From an uncultured Alphaproteobacteria bacterium (GTDB lineage Bacteria; Pseudomonadota; Alphaproteobacteria; HIMB59; GCA-002718135): a stretch of DNA of 64,000 nt. The translations under genes were made by a program, and so were the position numbers. The notes under the pieces are model-generated. The model did not search any database and was not told the origin of the DNA. It saw nothing but the letters and a program-made list of their open reading frames with translations. This document shows, in pieces, positions 18,835 to 28,662 of the stretch. The stretch is taken from NCBI GenBank assembly GCA_902515745.1, contig CABXWB010000006.1, forward strand, positions 1 to 64,000, read 5' to 3'. Numbering within the stretch: the first letter of the stretch is position 1; every line of letters begins with the position of its first letter.

Positions 18835-19957
18835 CTGTTATATGAACTATTGACTCTGCTGCAATTCCTTCGCCATTACCAATAAAACCAATTTTTTCAT
18901 TTGTAGTTGCTTTAATAGACACAGAGCTATTTTTAATTTGAAGTAATGTTGAAATATTTTTAATCATTTTTGAAACATATTTATTAATTTTAGGTTTTTC
19001 AGCTATTATATTTATATCTAGATTGATTACAGAATAACCTTTTTCTTTGAGTTTATTTCTACAATAAATAATGAACTTAGATGAATCTGCATTTTTCCAT
19101 TTTTTATCTGTATTTGGAAAGTGATAACCTATGTCTCTCATAGAGAGCGCTCCAAAAATACTATCACAAATTGCATGCAGTACAACGTCCGCATCAGAAT
19201 GACCAAGTAATTTAGAGAAAGGAATTTTTACACCCCCTAATTTTAATCCATTTTTGGTTTTTTTATCAATTTGATGAATATCATAACCAATACCGTATTT
19301 TGTTATAGGCTTTCTGTATGAATTAAATAACTGAATATCTTCTGGGTAAGTAATTTTAATATTATTTTTTTCACCTTTGATAAAATTTATTTTTAATTTT
19401 GATTTTTGTAATAGCCCTGCATCATCATTAAATTCAAAATCTTTATATTTGATATGTTTTTTTAATATTAAATTATAATTAAAACCCTGAGGTGTTTGTA
19501 CGTTAATTGCTTTTGTTTCCAATTTATTTTTCTTTATTAATTGTCTGTCATTATATTCAACATATGGAATTGCATTAGTATTTTTGCCTAATTTGGATAT
19601 AATTTTTTTAATTAATTTATTGCTACATAAAGGACGTGCAGCATCATGTATTAATACATTTTTAATTTTAAATTTTTTTAAATTTTTTAAAGCATTAAAA
19701 GATGAAATTTGTCTTGTAAGCCCAGGTTTTGAATAGGTAATTTTTATTTTTTCAGAAATAGCCTTATGATTAAAGTAAGTGTTTTGATATTTTTTATCTA
19801 TTGAAATATTAATAATATCGAAGTTTGATAAATCTAAATTTGAAATAAAATAATTTAAAAAATTTGTATTCCCAATTTTTAAGAATTGTTTTGGAATTTT
19901 TTGACCAAATCTCTTTCCTTTTCCACCAGCTAGAATTACAAGTGCATTTTTCATCAT
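18818..19957 (-). CDS. ispDF: Bifunctional IspD-IspF isoprenoid enzyme
   Basis: Two steps of the methylerythritol phosphate route. The N-terminal domain (about residues 1-215) is IspD, with LAGGKGKRFGQKIPKQFLK, IHDAARPLCS and NVQTPQGFNY. The C-terminal domain (about residues 220-379) is IspF, with GYDIHQI, LGHSDADVVLHAICD and the substrate loop MRDIGYHFPNTD. The fusion is typical of alphaproteobacteria. The start has two adjacent Met codons; I use the first. Divergent from ntrY by 59 bases; dusB and ntrBC, usually between ispDF and ntrYX, are absent. Confidence 0.95.
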   Translation of the reverse strand: MMKNALVILAGGKGKRFGQKIPKQFLKIGNTNFLNYFISNLDLSNFDIINISIDKKYQNTYFNHKAISEKIKITYSKPGLTRQISSFNALKNLKKFKIKNVLIHDAARPLCSNKLIKKIISKLGKNTNAIPYVEYNDRQLIKKNKLETKAINVQTPQGFNYNLILKKHIKYKDFEFNDDAGLLQKSKLKINFIKGEKNNIKITYPEDIQLFNSYRKPITKYGIGYDIHQIDKKTKNGLKLGGVKIPFSKLLGHSDADVVLHAICDSIFGALSMRDIGYHFPNTDKKWKNADSSKFIIYCRNKLKEKGYSVINLDINIIAEKPKINKYVSKMIKNISTLLQIKNSSVSIKATTNEKIGFIGNGEGIAAESIVHITDDKIS

Positions 19958-20016
19958 TTTAATTTATATACTATACTGTTTTACTATCATTATTTAAAAA
20001 CTAACTAAAGTATACA

Positions 20017-22161
20017 GTGTTTAACCTATCAAAATTACTTAAATCAATTCATCTTTCAAGATTATCTTTTTATTTTTTAATCTTTTTAATCATATTGAGT
20101 TTTTCGATCACATTCTACTTAATGATTCCAAATAATGATCTAGTAAAAGATCCAAGAAGACTACAATTTTTTTTATTGGCGGATGTAATTTTTGTCATTT
20201 TATTGATATCCATAATTATTAGACAAATTGTTCTGATTTTAGTGAGAAGAAGAAAAAGTTATGATGAATCTCGATTATATATAAAATTTGTAAATTTATT
20301 TGCTGCAATGGCTTTAGGACCAGCCATTGGTTTAGTTATTATAACATCATTATTCTTTAATTTAGAATTAAGAACTTGGTATGGTGATGCTGTAAGGGAT
20401 GCGGTTGTAAATTCTAATATCGTAGCAAGAAATTATGAAAATGAAATACAGGCAGAAATTGTGTCTGATACTCAGTTAATTATGAGAGAGATATTAAAAG
20501 TTTCTCAAAATAATGAGGTTAATATTCAATCAATTAGAACAGCTTTAAGTGAATTTATTAACTTAAGAACAATTTCAAGTATTTATATTTTTAATACGGA
20601 AGGCAATATATATTTAAGTTTAAAAGATCCTGATAATAAAAATTTTTCAGTGCCATCAAATGAAATATTTAAGATTGTTAATCAAAATCGTGTTTATATT
20701 TTTCAATTAAATAAAAATTCTATTACAGCTTATAAAAAAATAAATTTTTTAAATGATGTTTACATGCAGGTTAATAGAAATCTAAATACCAATATCTGGG
20801 ATCATATCAGCGCTACAAAAGAGGCATTTGAAATTTATACTACGAAAGAAGAGGAAAGTTCAGGAATTCAAATAACTTATTCAATGATATTTGTTCTTTT
20901 CTCCATTTGTTTTATATTAGTGGCTATTTTGATTGGATTTAATCTAGCTAGCAATCTTAGTAAACCAATTACAAACTTAATAAAATCAGCGAATAAAATA
21001 TCAGAGGGGAATTTTGATGCTAAAGTAAGTGAGGCAGATCAATTTCAAGAGATAAAAGTATTACTATCATCTTATAATAAAATGATTTCTGAAATTGAGA
21101 ATAAACAAAATGAGTTAATATCAAAAAGTCAAGAAGATGAAGAAAAAAGAATATTTATAGAGGCGATCTTAAGCCTTTTAACAATAGGCGTAATTTCCTT
21201 AGATAAAAATTTTAATATTTTGTTATACAATAAAACTTTAACAAAACTATTTAGAAACACTAAAACTTTTAAAATAAATGATAATTTTCTATCCTATTTC
21301 CCTGAATGGAAAAAAATATTCGAGAATTTTGAAACCTCAAATAAAGTATTATTAAATTTTCAATATGATTTTACATTATATGATGATCAGAGGAAATTTA
21401 ATATTAGAGTCATTAAAGAGATTAATGATAATAAAATTGAAGGATATGTTGTTGCTCTAGATGATGCTACATCTTTAATTTTAGCTGAAAAACATGCTGC
21501 TTGGTCTGATATAGCAAGAAAGATAGCACATGAAGTTAAAAATCCTCTCACCCCCATTAAACTTTCTGCTGAAAGAATAGAAAAGAAATTTTTAGATACA
21601 AAAACACATAAGGATGATATTTCAATTTTAACTAAAACAATATCAAGACAGGTAGATGATATTGGAAAGTTAGTCGATGAATTTTCATCTTTTGCGAGAA
21701 TGCCTGAAGCAGAAATTAAGCTTGATAATTTAACAAAATGTTTAGAAGAAGCATACCTTTTATATTTCAATACAAGGAAGGATATAAAGCTTAATTTAAT
21801 TAAACCTGAAAATGATATTTATTTTCATTTTGACACACTCCAAATCTCAAGATGTTTCAGTAACTTAATTAAAAATGCTATTGAAGCTGTAGAAAAAATA
21901 CCCAACCCTGCAGTAGAAGTATTAATGGCTACTGATTCTAAAAATATAAAAATTGAAATAAAGGATAATGGCGTGGGAATTGATGAAAAAATGTTGAGTA
22001 AAATATTTGAGCCTTATTTTACAACTAAAACAAAAGGAACTGGTCTTGGTTTATCTATTGTAAAAAGAATTATTGAAGATCATGGTGGTAAAATAAAAAT
22101 TGAGAAAAATAAAAATATGGCAGGCACAAAATCACTTATTAATTTTGAATACAATGCATAA
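20017..22161 (+). CDS. ntrY: NtrY-type sensor histidine kinase
   Basis: Membrane sensor kinase of the NtrY/NtrX pair, linked in alphaproteobacteria to nitrogen and redox/envelope control. The 714-residue protein has N-terminal transmembrane segments (about residues 15-35, 45-65, 90-110) and a further one near 290-310, an extracytoplasmic stretch between, then HAMP, PAS, HisKA and ATPase domains. The phosphoacceptor is His505 in KIAHEVKNPLTPIKLSAERI. ATP-binding boxes are DNGVGIDE and GTGLGLSIVKRI. Starts with GTG. The stop overlaps ntrX by 8 bases. Confidence 0.93.
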   Translation: MFNLSKLLKSIHLSRLSFYFLIFLIILSFSITFYLMIPNNDLVKDPRRLQFFLLADVIFVILLISIIIRQIVLILVRRRKSYDESRLYIKFVNLFAAMALGPAIGLVIITSLFFNLELRTWYGDAVRDAVVNSNIVARNYENEIQAEIVSDTQLIMREILKVSQNNEVNIQSIRTALSEFINLRTISSIYIFNTEGNIYLSLKDPDNKNFSVPSNEIFKIVNQNRVYIFQLNKNSITAYKKINFLNDVYMQVNRNLNTNIWDHISATKEAFEIYTTKEEESSGIQITYSMIFVLFSICFILVAILIGFNLASNLSKPITNLIKSANKISEGNFDAKVSEADQFQEIKVLLSSYNKMISEIENKQNELISKSQEDEEKRIFIEAILSLLTIGVISLDKNFNILLYNKTLTKLFRNTKTFKINDNFLSYFPEWKKIFENFETSNKVLLNFQYDFTLYDDQRKFNIRVIKEINDNKIEGYVVALDDATSLILAEKHAAWSDIARKIAHEVKNPLTPIKLSAERIEKKFLDTKTHKDDISILTKTISRQVDDIGKLVDEFSSFARMPEAEIKLDNLTKCLEEAYLLYFNTRKDIKLNLIKPENDIYFHFDTLQISRCFSNLIKNAIEAVEKIPNPAVEVLMATDSKNIKIEIKDNGVGIDEKMLSKIFEPYFTTKTKGTGLGLSIVKRIIEDHGGKIKIEKNKNMAGTKSLINFEYNA

Positions 22162-23485
22162 AGTTTTAATTATAGATGATGAAAAAGATATTTGTTTTCT
22201 TATTTCTGAAATTTTAAAAGATGAAGACTATAATACTTCAATTGCTCTTAATTCTGAAGAAGCAATTAGTAAATTTAATGAAATTAAACCTGATTTAGTT
22301 ATTTTAGATGTATGGTTATCTAACAGTAAATTAGATGGTATCGAAATTTTAAAAGAATTCAAATCGATTAATAGCAATATTCCAATTATTATTATTAGTG
22401 GTCATGGAACTGTTGATCTTGCAGTGAAATCTATAAAAAATGGAGCGTATGACTTTTTAGAAAAGCCATTCAATAGTGATAAATTAATTATTCTTACTAG
22501 GAGAGCAATAGAAAGTTCATCATTATTGAGTGAAAATAAAAATTTAAAAGATAACTTAATTAAAACTATACCCCTAATAGGGAATTCGGAATTCATTAAA
22601 AAAATTAATAAAGATTTGAATGAGCAGAGTTCAAGTAATTCAAGATTATTAATTGAAGGGCCATTTGGAACAGGAAAAAAACATTTTACAAATCTAATAC
22701 ATCAAAATTCACAATATAAAGATAAGCTTCCAATATCAATTGATTTTAAAAAACTTACAAATGAAGCATTGGATAATATGTTTGTGGAAAATAAAAACGC
22801 AATTAATGAAAATATTTTTTACCGATCAAACAATAATTCATTAATACTACTCAATATTGAAACTCTTCCAAATATTTATCAAAAAAAACTTTTAAATTTT
22901 CTAGAAAATAAAAAATTTTTTGAAGATCTTGATATTAAATTAAATCTTAAAATTATTACAATTACTGAAAAAAATTTAGAAATAGAAATTGAAAAAGGTA
23001 ATTTTATTAAAAGACTATATGATAGAATTTCAACAGACTTTATAAAATTTAAATCTCTGTCTGATAGAAGAAATGATATTCTTCCTATCCTTGATTTTTA
23101 TTTAAATGAAAAAAGTGGAGGAAATTTAAATTTTAAATTTTCTTCTAGAGCCTTAACTAAGTTACAAATGTATGATTGGCCTGGAAATATATCCCAATTA
23201 ATAAACTATGTAGAGAAAAGTCTGATACTTAACCAAGATCAAAATATAAAAGAGTTAGAGGTTGATGATTTAGCTTTGCAAATGGGAGATGAAACTGCGT
23301 CAAATTCTTCCAATAATTCACTGGATTTGTCTTTAAAAGAAGCAAGATCCGAATTTGAAAAAAATTATTTAATATCGCAAATTAAGAGATTTAATGGTAA
23401 TATAACCAAAGTTTCTGAATTTACAGGAATGGAAAGAACTGCTCTTTATAGAAAATTTAAATCACTAGATATAAAAGTAGAATAA
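22154..23485 (+). CDS. ntrX: NtrX-type response regulator with degenerate AAA+ domain
   Basis: Partner of NtrY. I start it at the ATG giving MHKVLIIDDEKD, 443 residues. The receiver domain (residues 1-120) has Asp52 in LVILDVWL and Lys104 in FLEKPF. The central AAA+ domain keeps a Walker-A-like GPFGTGKKH (residues 169-177), but the sigma-54 contact motif GAFTGA is absent and the Walker B is LILLNIE instead of the acidic LFLDEI type. The C terminus has a Fis-type helix-turn-helix (ITKVSEFTGMERTALYRKF). It probably regulates without sigma-54 activation. Confidence 0.92.
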   Translation: MHKVLIIDDEKDICFLISEILKDEDYNTSIALNSEEAISKFNEIKPDLVILDVWLSNSKLDGIEILKEFKSINSNIPIIIISGHGTVDLAVKSIKNGAYDFLEKPFNSDKLIILTRRAIESSSLLSENKNLKDNLIKTIPLIGNSEFIKKINKDLNEQSSSNSRLLIEGPFGTGKKHFTNLIHQNSQYKDKLPISIDFKKLTNEALDNMFVENKNAINENIFYRSNNNSLILLNIETLPNIYQKKLLNFLENKKFFEDLDIKLNLKIITITEKNLEIEIEKGNFIKRLYDRISTDFIKFKSLSDRRNDILPILDFYLNEKSGGNLNFKFSSRALTKLQMYDWPGNISQLINYVEKSLILNQDQNIKELEVDDLALQMGDETASNSSNNSLDLSLKEARSEFEKNYLISQIKRFNGNITKVSEFTGMERTALYRKFKSLDIKVE

Positions 23486-23492
23486 CTATTCA

Positions 23493-24857
23493 ATGAAAAC
23501 AATTATTTGTGGTGCTGGAGATGTTGGATATAGCATAGCTGATAAACTATCACGTGAAAACTTTGAAGTTACAGTTATTGATGAAGATGAAAATAGATTA
23601 AATAAGGTATCTGAAAATTTGGATGTCAAAACAATAAATGGTATTCCTAGTATGCCATCAGTTTTAGATAGCGCTGGTGCAAATGACTGTGAAATACTTA
23701 TTGCAGTTACTAAGAGTGATGAAACTAATATGGTTACTTGTCAAATTGGACACTCTTTATTTAAAATAAAAAAGAAAATTGCAAGAATAAGACAACAAGA
23801 TTATTTAAAAAATGATTGGAAAAATTTATATAATGATGAAAATTTCCCAATAGATGCAATTATTTCTCCCGAACAAGAAGTTGCTAAGGGTATATTTAGA
23901 AGATTAATTTCTCCTGGCACAATTGATATGGTTGAATTATCGGATAAAAAATTGAAATTAATTGGATTAAAATGTGAGGATAATTTCTTACATTCAGGTC
24001 TATCTGTAAGAGAATTATCAGAAAAATTTCCTGACTATTTAGCTAACATAATGTTTATATTTAGAGGTGATCAAAAATTTACAGTAAATTCTTCAACTAA
24101 AATTGAAAAAAAAGATACTATCTTTCTAGTTGTAGAAACTGATAATTTGACAGACGTTTTATCTGAATTTGGTCATCAAGAATTGCAGGCAAAAAAAGCT
24201 GTGATTATTGGAGGTGGAAATATAGGATTTTCACTTGCACAATTAATTGAAAATTCAGAAACATATATTAAAACTGAACTAATTGAAGCTAATAAAGAAC
24301 GCGCAGAATTTCTTGCATCAAATTTAGAAAATATCACAGTGACATGTGGAGATGGTTTGGACAATCAGATACTCGAAGAGGTAAACATATCAGATTCAGG
24401 ATACTGTATATCAATTACAGAAGACGATGAAGTTAATATACTATCATCCTTACTAGCTAAAAGAGCAGGAGCTGATACATCAATAACTTTGATTAATAAC
24501 AGTAATTATTCATCTTTGTTGTCTAATATAGGTGTCGATATGACCATAGATCCAAAAATAATTACAATTTCTAAAATTTTAGAAAAGGTAAGAGGTGTAA
24601 AAATACGAAACGATTACTCTATAGGTGAAGGTTTTGGAGAAGTAATAGAGGCAGATATTCAGTCTAAATCATTTCTTTGTAATAAAAATCTTAAAGAATT
24701 AGAATTACCAAAAGGTATACGTATTGGCTCTATTGTAAGGGATAAAAAAATTATAATCCCTAATAGCCAAACTATTTTTAAAGAAAATGATGATGTTGTT
24801 TTTTTTGCGGAAACAGACTGCATAAAAAAACTAGAAAAACTTTTATCAAAAGTTTAA
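23493..24857 (+). CDS. trkA: Trk potassium uptake regulatory protein TrkA
   Basis: Cytoplasmic NAD-binding gating subunit of a Trk potassium transporter. The 454 residues form two repeats of RCK-N plus RCK-C: the first Rossmann motif is ICGAGDVGYSIADKL at the start, the second KAVIIGGGNIGFSLAQLI near residue 230. RCK-C stretches appear around 145-220 and 370-450. ntrX-trkA adjacency is standard in alphaproteobacteria. The membrane subunit TrkH is not in the window. Confidence 0.95.
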   Translation: MKTIICGAGDVGYSIADKLSRENFEVTVIDEDENRLNKVSENLDVKTINGIPSMPSVLDSAGANDCEILIAVTKSDETNMVTCQIGHSLFKIKKKIARIRQQDYLKNDWKNLYNDENFPIDAIISPEQEVAKGIFRRLISPGTIDMVELSDKKLKLIGLKCEDNFLHSGLSVRELSEKFPDYLANIMFIFRGDQKFTVNSSTKIEKKDTIFLVVETDNLTDVLSEFGHQELQAKKAVIIGGGNIGFSLAQLIENSETYIKTELIEANKERAEFLASNLENITVTCGDGLDNQILEEVNISDSGYCISITEDDEVNILSSLLAKRAGADTSITLINNSNYSSLLSNIGVDMTIDPKIITISKILEKVRGVKIRNDYSIGEGFGEVIEADIQSKSFLCNKNLKELELPKGIRIGSIVRDKKIIIPNSQTIFKENDDVVFFAETDCIKKLEKLLSKV

Positions 24858-24861
24858 TCTA

Positions 24862-25707
24862 ATGCCAAATTTTGCTTATATAAATAACAAATTTGTAAAT
24901 TTTAAATCAGCAAAAATTCATATAGAGGATAGAGGATTGCAATTTGCAGATAGTGTTTATGAAGTTATCGCAGTTTTAGGTAATAATTTAATAGATTTAG
25001 ATTTTCATCTTAAGAGATTAAAATATTCTCTTCGTGAATTAGAGATTAAATTTACAATCAATAAAAAAAACTTAACTAATATTTTTCTAAATCTAATAAA
25101 GAAAAATAAAACAAGAAATGGTATAATATATTTACAAATTACAAGAGGTATTCAATTTCGAGAACACAAATTTCAAAAAAATTTAATCCCAACTTTGATT
25201 GTATACACAAGAAATAAAAGTTTTAATTTACCTGGAAAAAAATTTGTAGGAGTAAAAACAATTACATACCAAGATCTTCGATGGAAAAGACGTGATATTA
25301 AAACAGTAAATTTACTTCCAAATATTATAGCTGCAAATATGGCCAAAAAGAAAAACGCATATGAGGCAATTTTAATACAAAATGGAAAAGTAACTGAGGG
25401 CACATCTTCTAATATTTGGATTATAAAAAGAAATAATTTAATAACTCATCCAGCTAATTCTGATATTTTAAAAGGAGTAACTAGAACATCTCTTTTAAAA
25501 ATTATAAAAAAAACTAGCCTTAAACTAATAGAAAAACAATTTACCCATAAGCAATTAATTAATGCTGACGAAGTATTTTTAACAAGCTCTGGAAGTTTTA
25601 TTACTCCTATTTTAAAAATTGATAATAAAAAAATAAATAATGGTAAAATTGGCAATATCACATTGAAACTAGCAGAAATGTATACTGAAGTATGTATAAA
25701 TGGATAA
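24862..25707 (+). CDS. dat: D-amino-acid aminotransferase (class IV PLP)
   Basis: PLP-dependent class IV transaminase, most like D-alanine transaminase, which would provide D-glutamate or D-alanine for cell wall. The 281-residue protein shows the N-terminal AYINNKFVNFKSAKIHIEDR, GLQFADSVYEVI, the PLP-lysine region RRDIKTVNLLPNIIAA and the phosphate-binding EGTSSNIWII, then LTSSGSFITPI. The trkA-dat adjacency is known from alphaproteobacteria, where hfq and hflX usually follow; here an inositol monophosphatase follows instead. A branched-chain or 4-amino-4-deoxychorismate specificity cannot be excluded. Confidence 0.85.
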   Translation: MPNFAYINNKFVNFKSAKIHIEDRGLQFADSVYEVIAVLGNNLIDLDFHLKRLKYSLRELEIKFTINKKNLTNIFLNLIKKNKTRNGIIYLQITRGIQFREHKFQKNLIPTLIVYTRNKSFNLPGKKFVGVKTITYQDLRWKRRDIKTVNLLPNIIAANMAKKKNAYEAILIQNGKVTEGTSSNIWIIKRNNLITHPANSDILKGVTRTSLLKIIKKTSLKLIEKQFTHKQLINADEVFLTSSGSFITPILKIDNKKINNGKIGNITLKLAEMYTEVCING

Positions 25708-26506
25708 TATAAAGCAAGATGACATTGAGGACATTTGTTTTAATGTAAGTCAAAATATTATCTTGCCAAAATTTAAAAATTTATCAGAGGATGATATTAA
25801 TTATAAAAATGGATCTGATTTAGTAACAGCAGCTGATATAGAAGCAGAAAAAGAATTAAAAAAAAATCTCTTAAAAATATTACCTACTTCAAATTTCGTA
25901 GGTGAAGAGGAATATTCTAGAAATGAAAATATATTAAATCTTTATAAGGAAGATGCATATTGTTGGACTGTTGATCCAATAGATGGAACAACAAATTTTG
26001 CTAACGGTAGAGATAAATTTGCAATAATGATTGCTTTAACTTTTAAAGAAAAAATTTTGCGTTCTTGGATATATAAGCCATTAGAAAAAATTATGTGCTC
26101 CGCTGTTGTAAATGAAGGTGCTTATATTAATAATAATAAAATTGTTACAAAAGCAAAAAATATAGTTGAAGAAACTATAGGATCAATAAGTACAAAGTAT
26201 TGGGAGCCAGGATTTAAAGATAAGTTAAAGATGTTTAAAAACATATTTAAAGAAGTTAACTCTTATAGATGCATTGGTTTTGAATATATAGATATAGGCA
26301 TAGGGATTAGAAATTTTGCTATTTTATCAAAACTATCCCCCTGGGATCACATTCCGGGTATTCTTTTTGTAAGAGAAGCAGGTGGTGCAGATATAGATTT
26401 TGATAAAAATAAATATGACTTTACAAAAAAGAATAAGAATTTAATTGTAAGTAATTCAGAAGAATTGAATTTAAAAATTTTAGAAAAATTAGGAGAATAT
26501 TCATGA
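25700..26506 (+). CDS. Inositol monophosphatase family phosphatase
   Basis: Mg-dependent sugar or inositol phosphatase of the IMPase/FBPase superfamily, 268 residues. Metal-binding motifs are FVGEEEYS, WTVDPIDGTTNFANG and WDHIPGILFVREAGG. Members include SuhB, HisN (histidinol-phosphate phosphatase) and CysQ; nothing visible settles which. It overlaps the upstream aminotransferase by 8 bases and the downstream dehydrogenase by 4 bases, so it belongs to the same transcript, but the neighbours do not point to one pathway. Confidence 0.85.
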   Translation: MDNIKQDDIEDICFNVSQNIILPKFKNLSEDDINYKNGSDLVTAADIEAEKELKKNLLKILPTSNFVGEEEYSRNENILNLYKEDAYCWTVDPIDGTTNFANGRDKFAIMIALTFKEKILRSWIYKPLEKIMCSAVVNEGAYINNNKIVTKAKNIVEETIGSISTKYWEPGFKDKLKMFKNIFKEVNSYRCIGFEYIDIGIGIRNFAILSKLSPWDHIPGILFVREAGGADIDFDKNKYDFTKKNKNLIVSNSEELNLKILEKLGEYS

Positions 26507-27375
26507 GTATTAAAAATGTTTCTTTTATTGGCTTAGGAGTAATGGGTTATCCAATGGCAGGTCATCTTCAAAACAAAGGTTATAATGTAACTGTGTATAA
26601 TAGAACAACTGCTAAAGCAGAAAAATGGGTAGAAGAATATAAAGGTAGCATGGCTAAAACTCCTGGTGAAGCTTCTCAAAATTCTGAAATTGTTTTTATA
26701 TGTGTTGGACGCGATGAAGATATTATTGAAGTTATGGAAGGTGAAGATGGAATTCTTTCAAAAGTAACTGAAGGATCAATAATTGTTGATCACACAACAG
26801 CTTCCGCAGAGATAGCAAGAAATTATTATCAAAAACTTAAAGATATAAAATTGAGTTTTCTTGATGCTCCTGTATCCGGTGGTCAAGCAGGTGCAGAAAA
26901 TGGCGTTCTTTCTATTATGATTGGCGGCGATGAAATAGATTATAATACTGTTAAACCAGTTCTCACATCTTATGGCAAAGCGGTTGAACTTATAGGTCCA
27001 TCTGGATCTGGCCAAATAGCTAAAATGATAAATCAAATTTGCATTGCAGGATTAGTTCAAGGTTTATCTGAAGCAATGGCTTTTGGAAAAAAATCCAATG
27101 TAGACATGGAAAAGGTTCTTAGCGTAATATCCAAAGGCGCAGCTCAATCGTGGCAAATGGAAAATAGATATAGAACTATGCTTGAAGGAAAGTTTGATTA
27201 TGGTTTTGCCGTAGATTGGATGCGTAAGGATTTATCAATTTGTTTTAATGAAGCTAATAAAAATGGTGCAAACCTTCCTATTACAAAAATAGTAGATAAA
27301 TATTATGAAGAAGTCCAAAAAAATGGTGGTAATAGATTTGACACGTCATCTTTAATGACGCTAGTTGATAAATAG
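26503..27375 (+). CDS. 3-hydroxyisobutyrate-dehydrogenase-family oxidoreductase
   Basis: NAD(P)-dependent beta-hydroxyacid dehydrogenase, 290 residues. The Rossmann motif GLGVMGYPMAGHL is at the N terminus, the substrate-binding block LDAPVSGGQAGAENG in the middle, and the catalytic Lys in SGQIAKMINQI. The C-terminal NRFDTSSLMTL is also family-like. Substrates of this family include 3-hydroxyisobutyrate, tartronate semialdehyde, glyoxylate/succinic semialdehyde and others; the sequence alone does not decide. It is translationally coupled to the IMPase upstream and the EamA transporter downstream. Confidence 0.88.
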   Translation: MSIKNVSFIGLGVMGYPMAGHLQNKGYNVTVYNRTTAKAEKWVEEYKGSMAKTPGEASQNSEIVFICVGRDEDIIEVMEGEDGILSKVTEGSIIVDHTTASAEIARNYYQKLKDIKLSFLDAPVSGGQAGAENGVLSIMIGGDEIDYNTVKPVLTSYGKAVELIGPSGSGQIAKMINQICIAGLVQGLSEAMAFGKKSNVDMEKVLSVISKGAAQSWQMENRYRTMLEGKFDYGFAVDWMRKDLSICFNEANKNGANLPITKIVDKYYEEVQKNGGNRFDTSSLMTLVDK

Positions 27376-28283
27376 TGGTTAATAAATATTTATTAGCTAT
27401 TATTTTATTAATTACTTCTTCTTTTTTTTGGTCTGGAAATTTTTTTGCTGGTAAAATTGCATATAATACAGACTTGTCTCCGTTTAAATTAAGTTTTTTT
27501 CGATGGACTTTAGCTTTTATTATACTTTTACCTTTTACATATAAGGAGATAAAAAAAAATTTAAAATATTATAAAGAAAATTTTTTATTAATTAGTTTGA
27601 TTGCATTTCTTGGTGTAACTATCTTTAATTCTTTTACTTATATATCTTTACAAACTACACTTGTAATTAATTCTGCTCTTATGAATTCTGTAACACCAGT
27701 TCTAATAATTGGTTTCTCATGGTTAATATTTAAAACGAAAACAAGTTTACTCCAATTTATTGGAATATTTTTGTCTGTTATTGGTGCATTTTGTATTATT
27801 TTAAAAGGGAATTTAAATAATCTTTATTCTTTTCAATTTACAAGTGGTGATATTTGGATGTTTATTGCTGCACTTTCATGGTGTGTATACTCAGTACTAT
27901 TAAGAAAAATAGATAAAAATCTTTCTCAATTTGCAACTTTAGAAGTGCTTATATTTATTGGTCTAATTTTCCTCATACCTCTATATTTAATAGAGTCTTC
28001 AAATTCTACTTTCACTCCTGATAATAGTACTGATTACTTAATAATTATTTATGTAGCCATATTTGCAAGTATTGTTTCTTTTTTTTCTTGGAATATGGGA
28101 GTCTCAATTATAGGCGCTAACAGAGCTGGATTATTTTTACACTTAATACCTGTATTTAGTTCAATTTGGGCAATTAGTTTTTTAGGAGAACAATTTGCTT
28201 TATTTCATTTAATTGGAACTATATTTATATTATTGGGAATAATACTCTCAAACTTAAATTTAAAATATGTCAAAGATAATTAA
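27375..28283 (+). CDS. EamA/DMT-family membrane transporter
   Basis: Drug/metabolite-transporter superfamily permease, 302 residues with about ten hydrophobic segments arranged as two EamA repeats. The first segment contains SSFFWSGNFFAGKIA, typical of the family, and the second repeat begins near GDIWMFIAALSWCVYSVLLR. It starts with GTG whose first base pair region overlaps the preceding TAG stop by one base. Substrate unknown; members commonly export amino acids or related metabolites. It overlaps msrB by 17 bases. Confidence 0.88.
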   Translation: MVNKYLLAIILLITSSFFWSGNFFAGKIAYNTDLSPFKLSFFRWTLAFIILLPFTYKEIKKNLKYYKENFLLISLIAFLGVTIFNSFTYISLQTTLVINSALMNSVTPVLIIGFSWLIFKTKTSLLQFIGIFLSVIGAFCIILKGNLNNLYSFQFTSGDIWMFIAALSWCVYSVLLRKIDKNLSQFATLEVLIFIGLIFLIPLYLIESSNSTFTPDNSTDYLIIIYVAIFASIVSFFSWNMGVSIIGANRAGLFLHLIPVFSSIWAISFLGEQFALFHLIGTIFILLGIILSNLNLKYVKDN

Positions 28284-28662
28284 AACAGATCAAGAATGGA
28301 AATCTCTGCTCACAGAGGACGAGTATTATGTAACAAGGCAAAAGGGAACAGAACCCCCATTCTCAGGTAAAAATTTTGAAATTACTAATGGTGGTATCTT
28401 TAAATGTAAATGCTGTGGCAATGAATTATTTAATAGTTCAACAAAATATGATTCATATTGTGGTTGGCCAAGTTTTTTTGAACAAATATCACCTGAAGCA
28501 ATTAAAACAGAGATTGATAGATCCCATGGAATGGTTCGTATTGAAATTATGTGTGCAAAATGTGATGCACATTTAGGTCATGTTTTTGATGATGGTCCTG
28601 AGCCAACAGGTAAAAGATATTGTGTAAATTCTCTTTCTATTAATTACGAAGAGTTTGAATAA
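28267..28662 (+). CDS. msrB: Peptide-methionine (R)-S-oxide reductase MsrB
   Basis: Repairs oxidised methionine (R-sulfoxide) in proteins. The 131-residue protein has both zinc-binding pairs (CKCCGNELF and MCAKCDAHLGHVF), the block YDSYCGWPSFFEQI, and the catalytic Cys in GKRYCVNSLSINY. Standard MsrB length, cytoplasmic (no signal peptide). Overlaps its neighbours on both sides, so part of the run of tightly coupled genes that ends with the MFS transporter. Confidence 0.96.
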   Translation: MSKIIKTDQEWKSLLTEDEYYVTRQKGTEPPFSGKNFEITNGGIFKCKCCGNELFNSSTKYDSYCGWPSFFEQISPEAIKTEIDRSHGMVRIEIMCAKCDAHLGHVFDDGPEPTGKRYCVNSLSINYEEFE

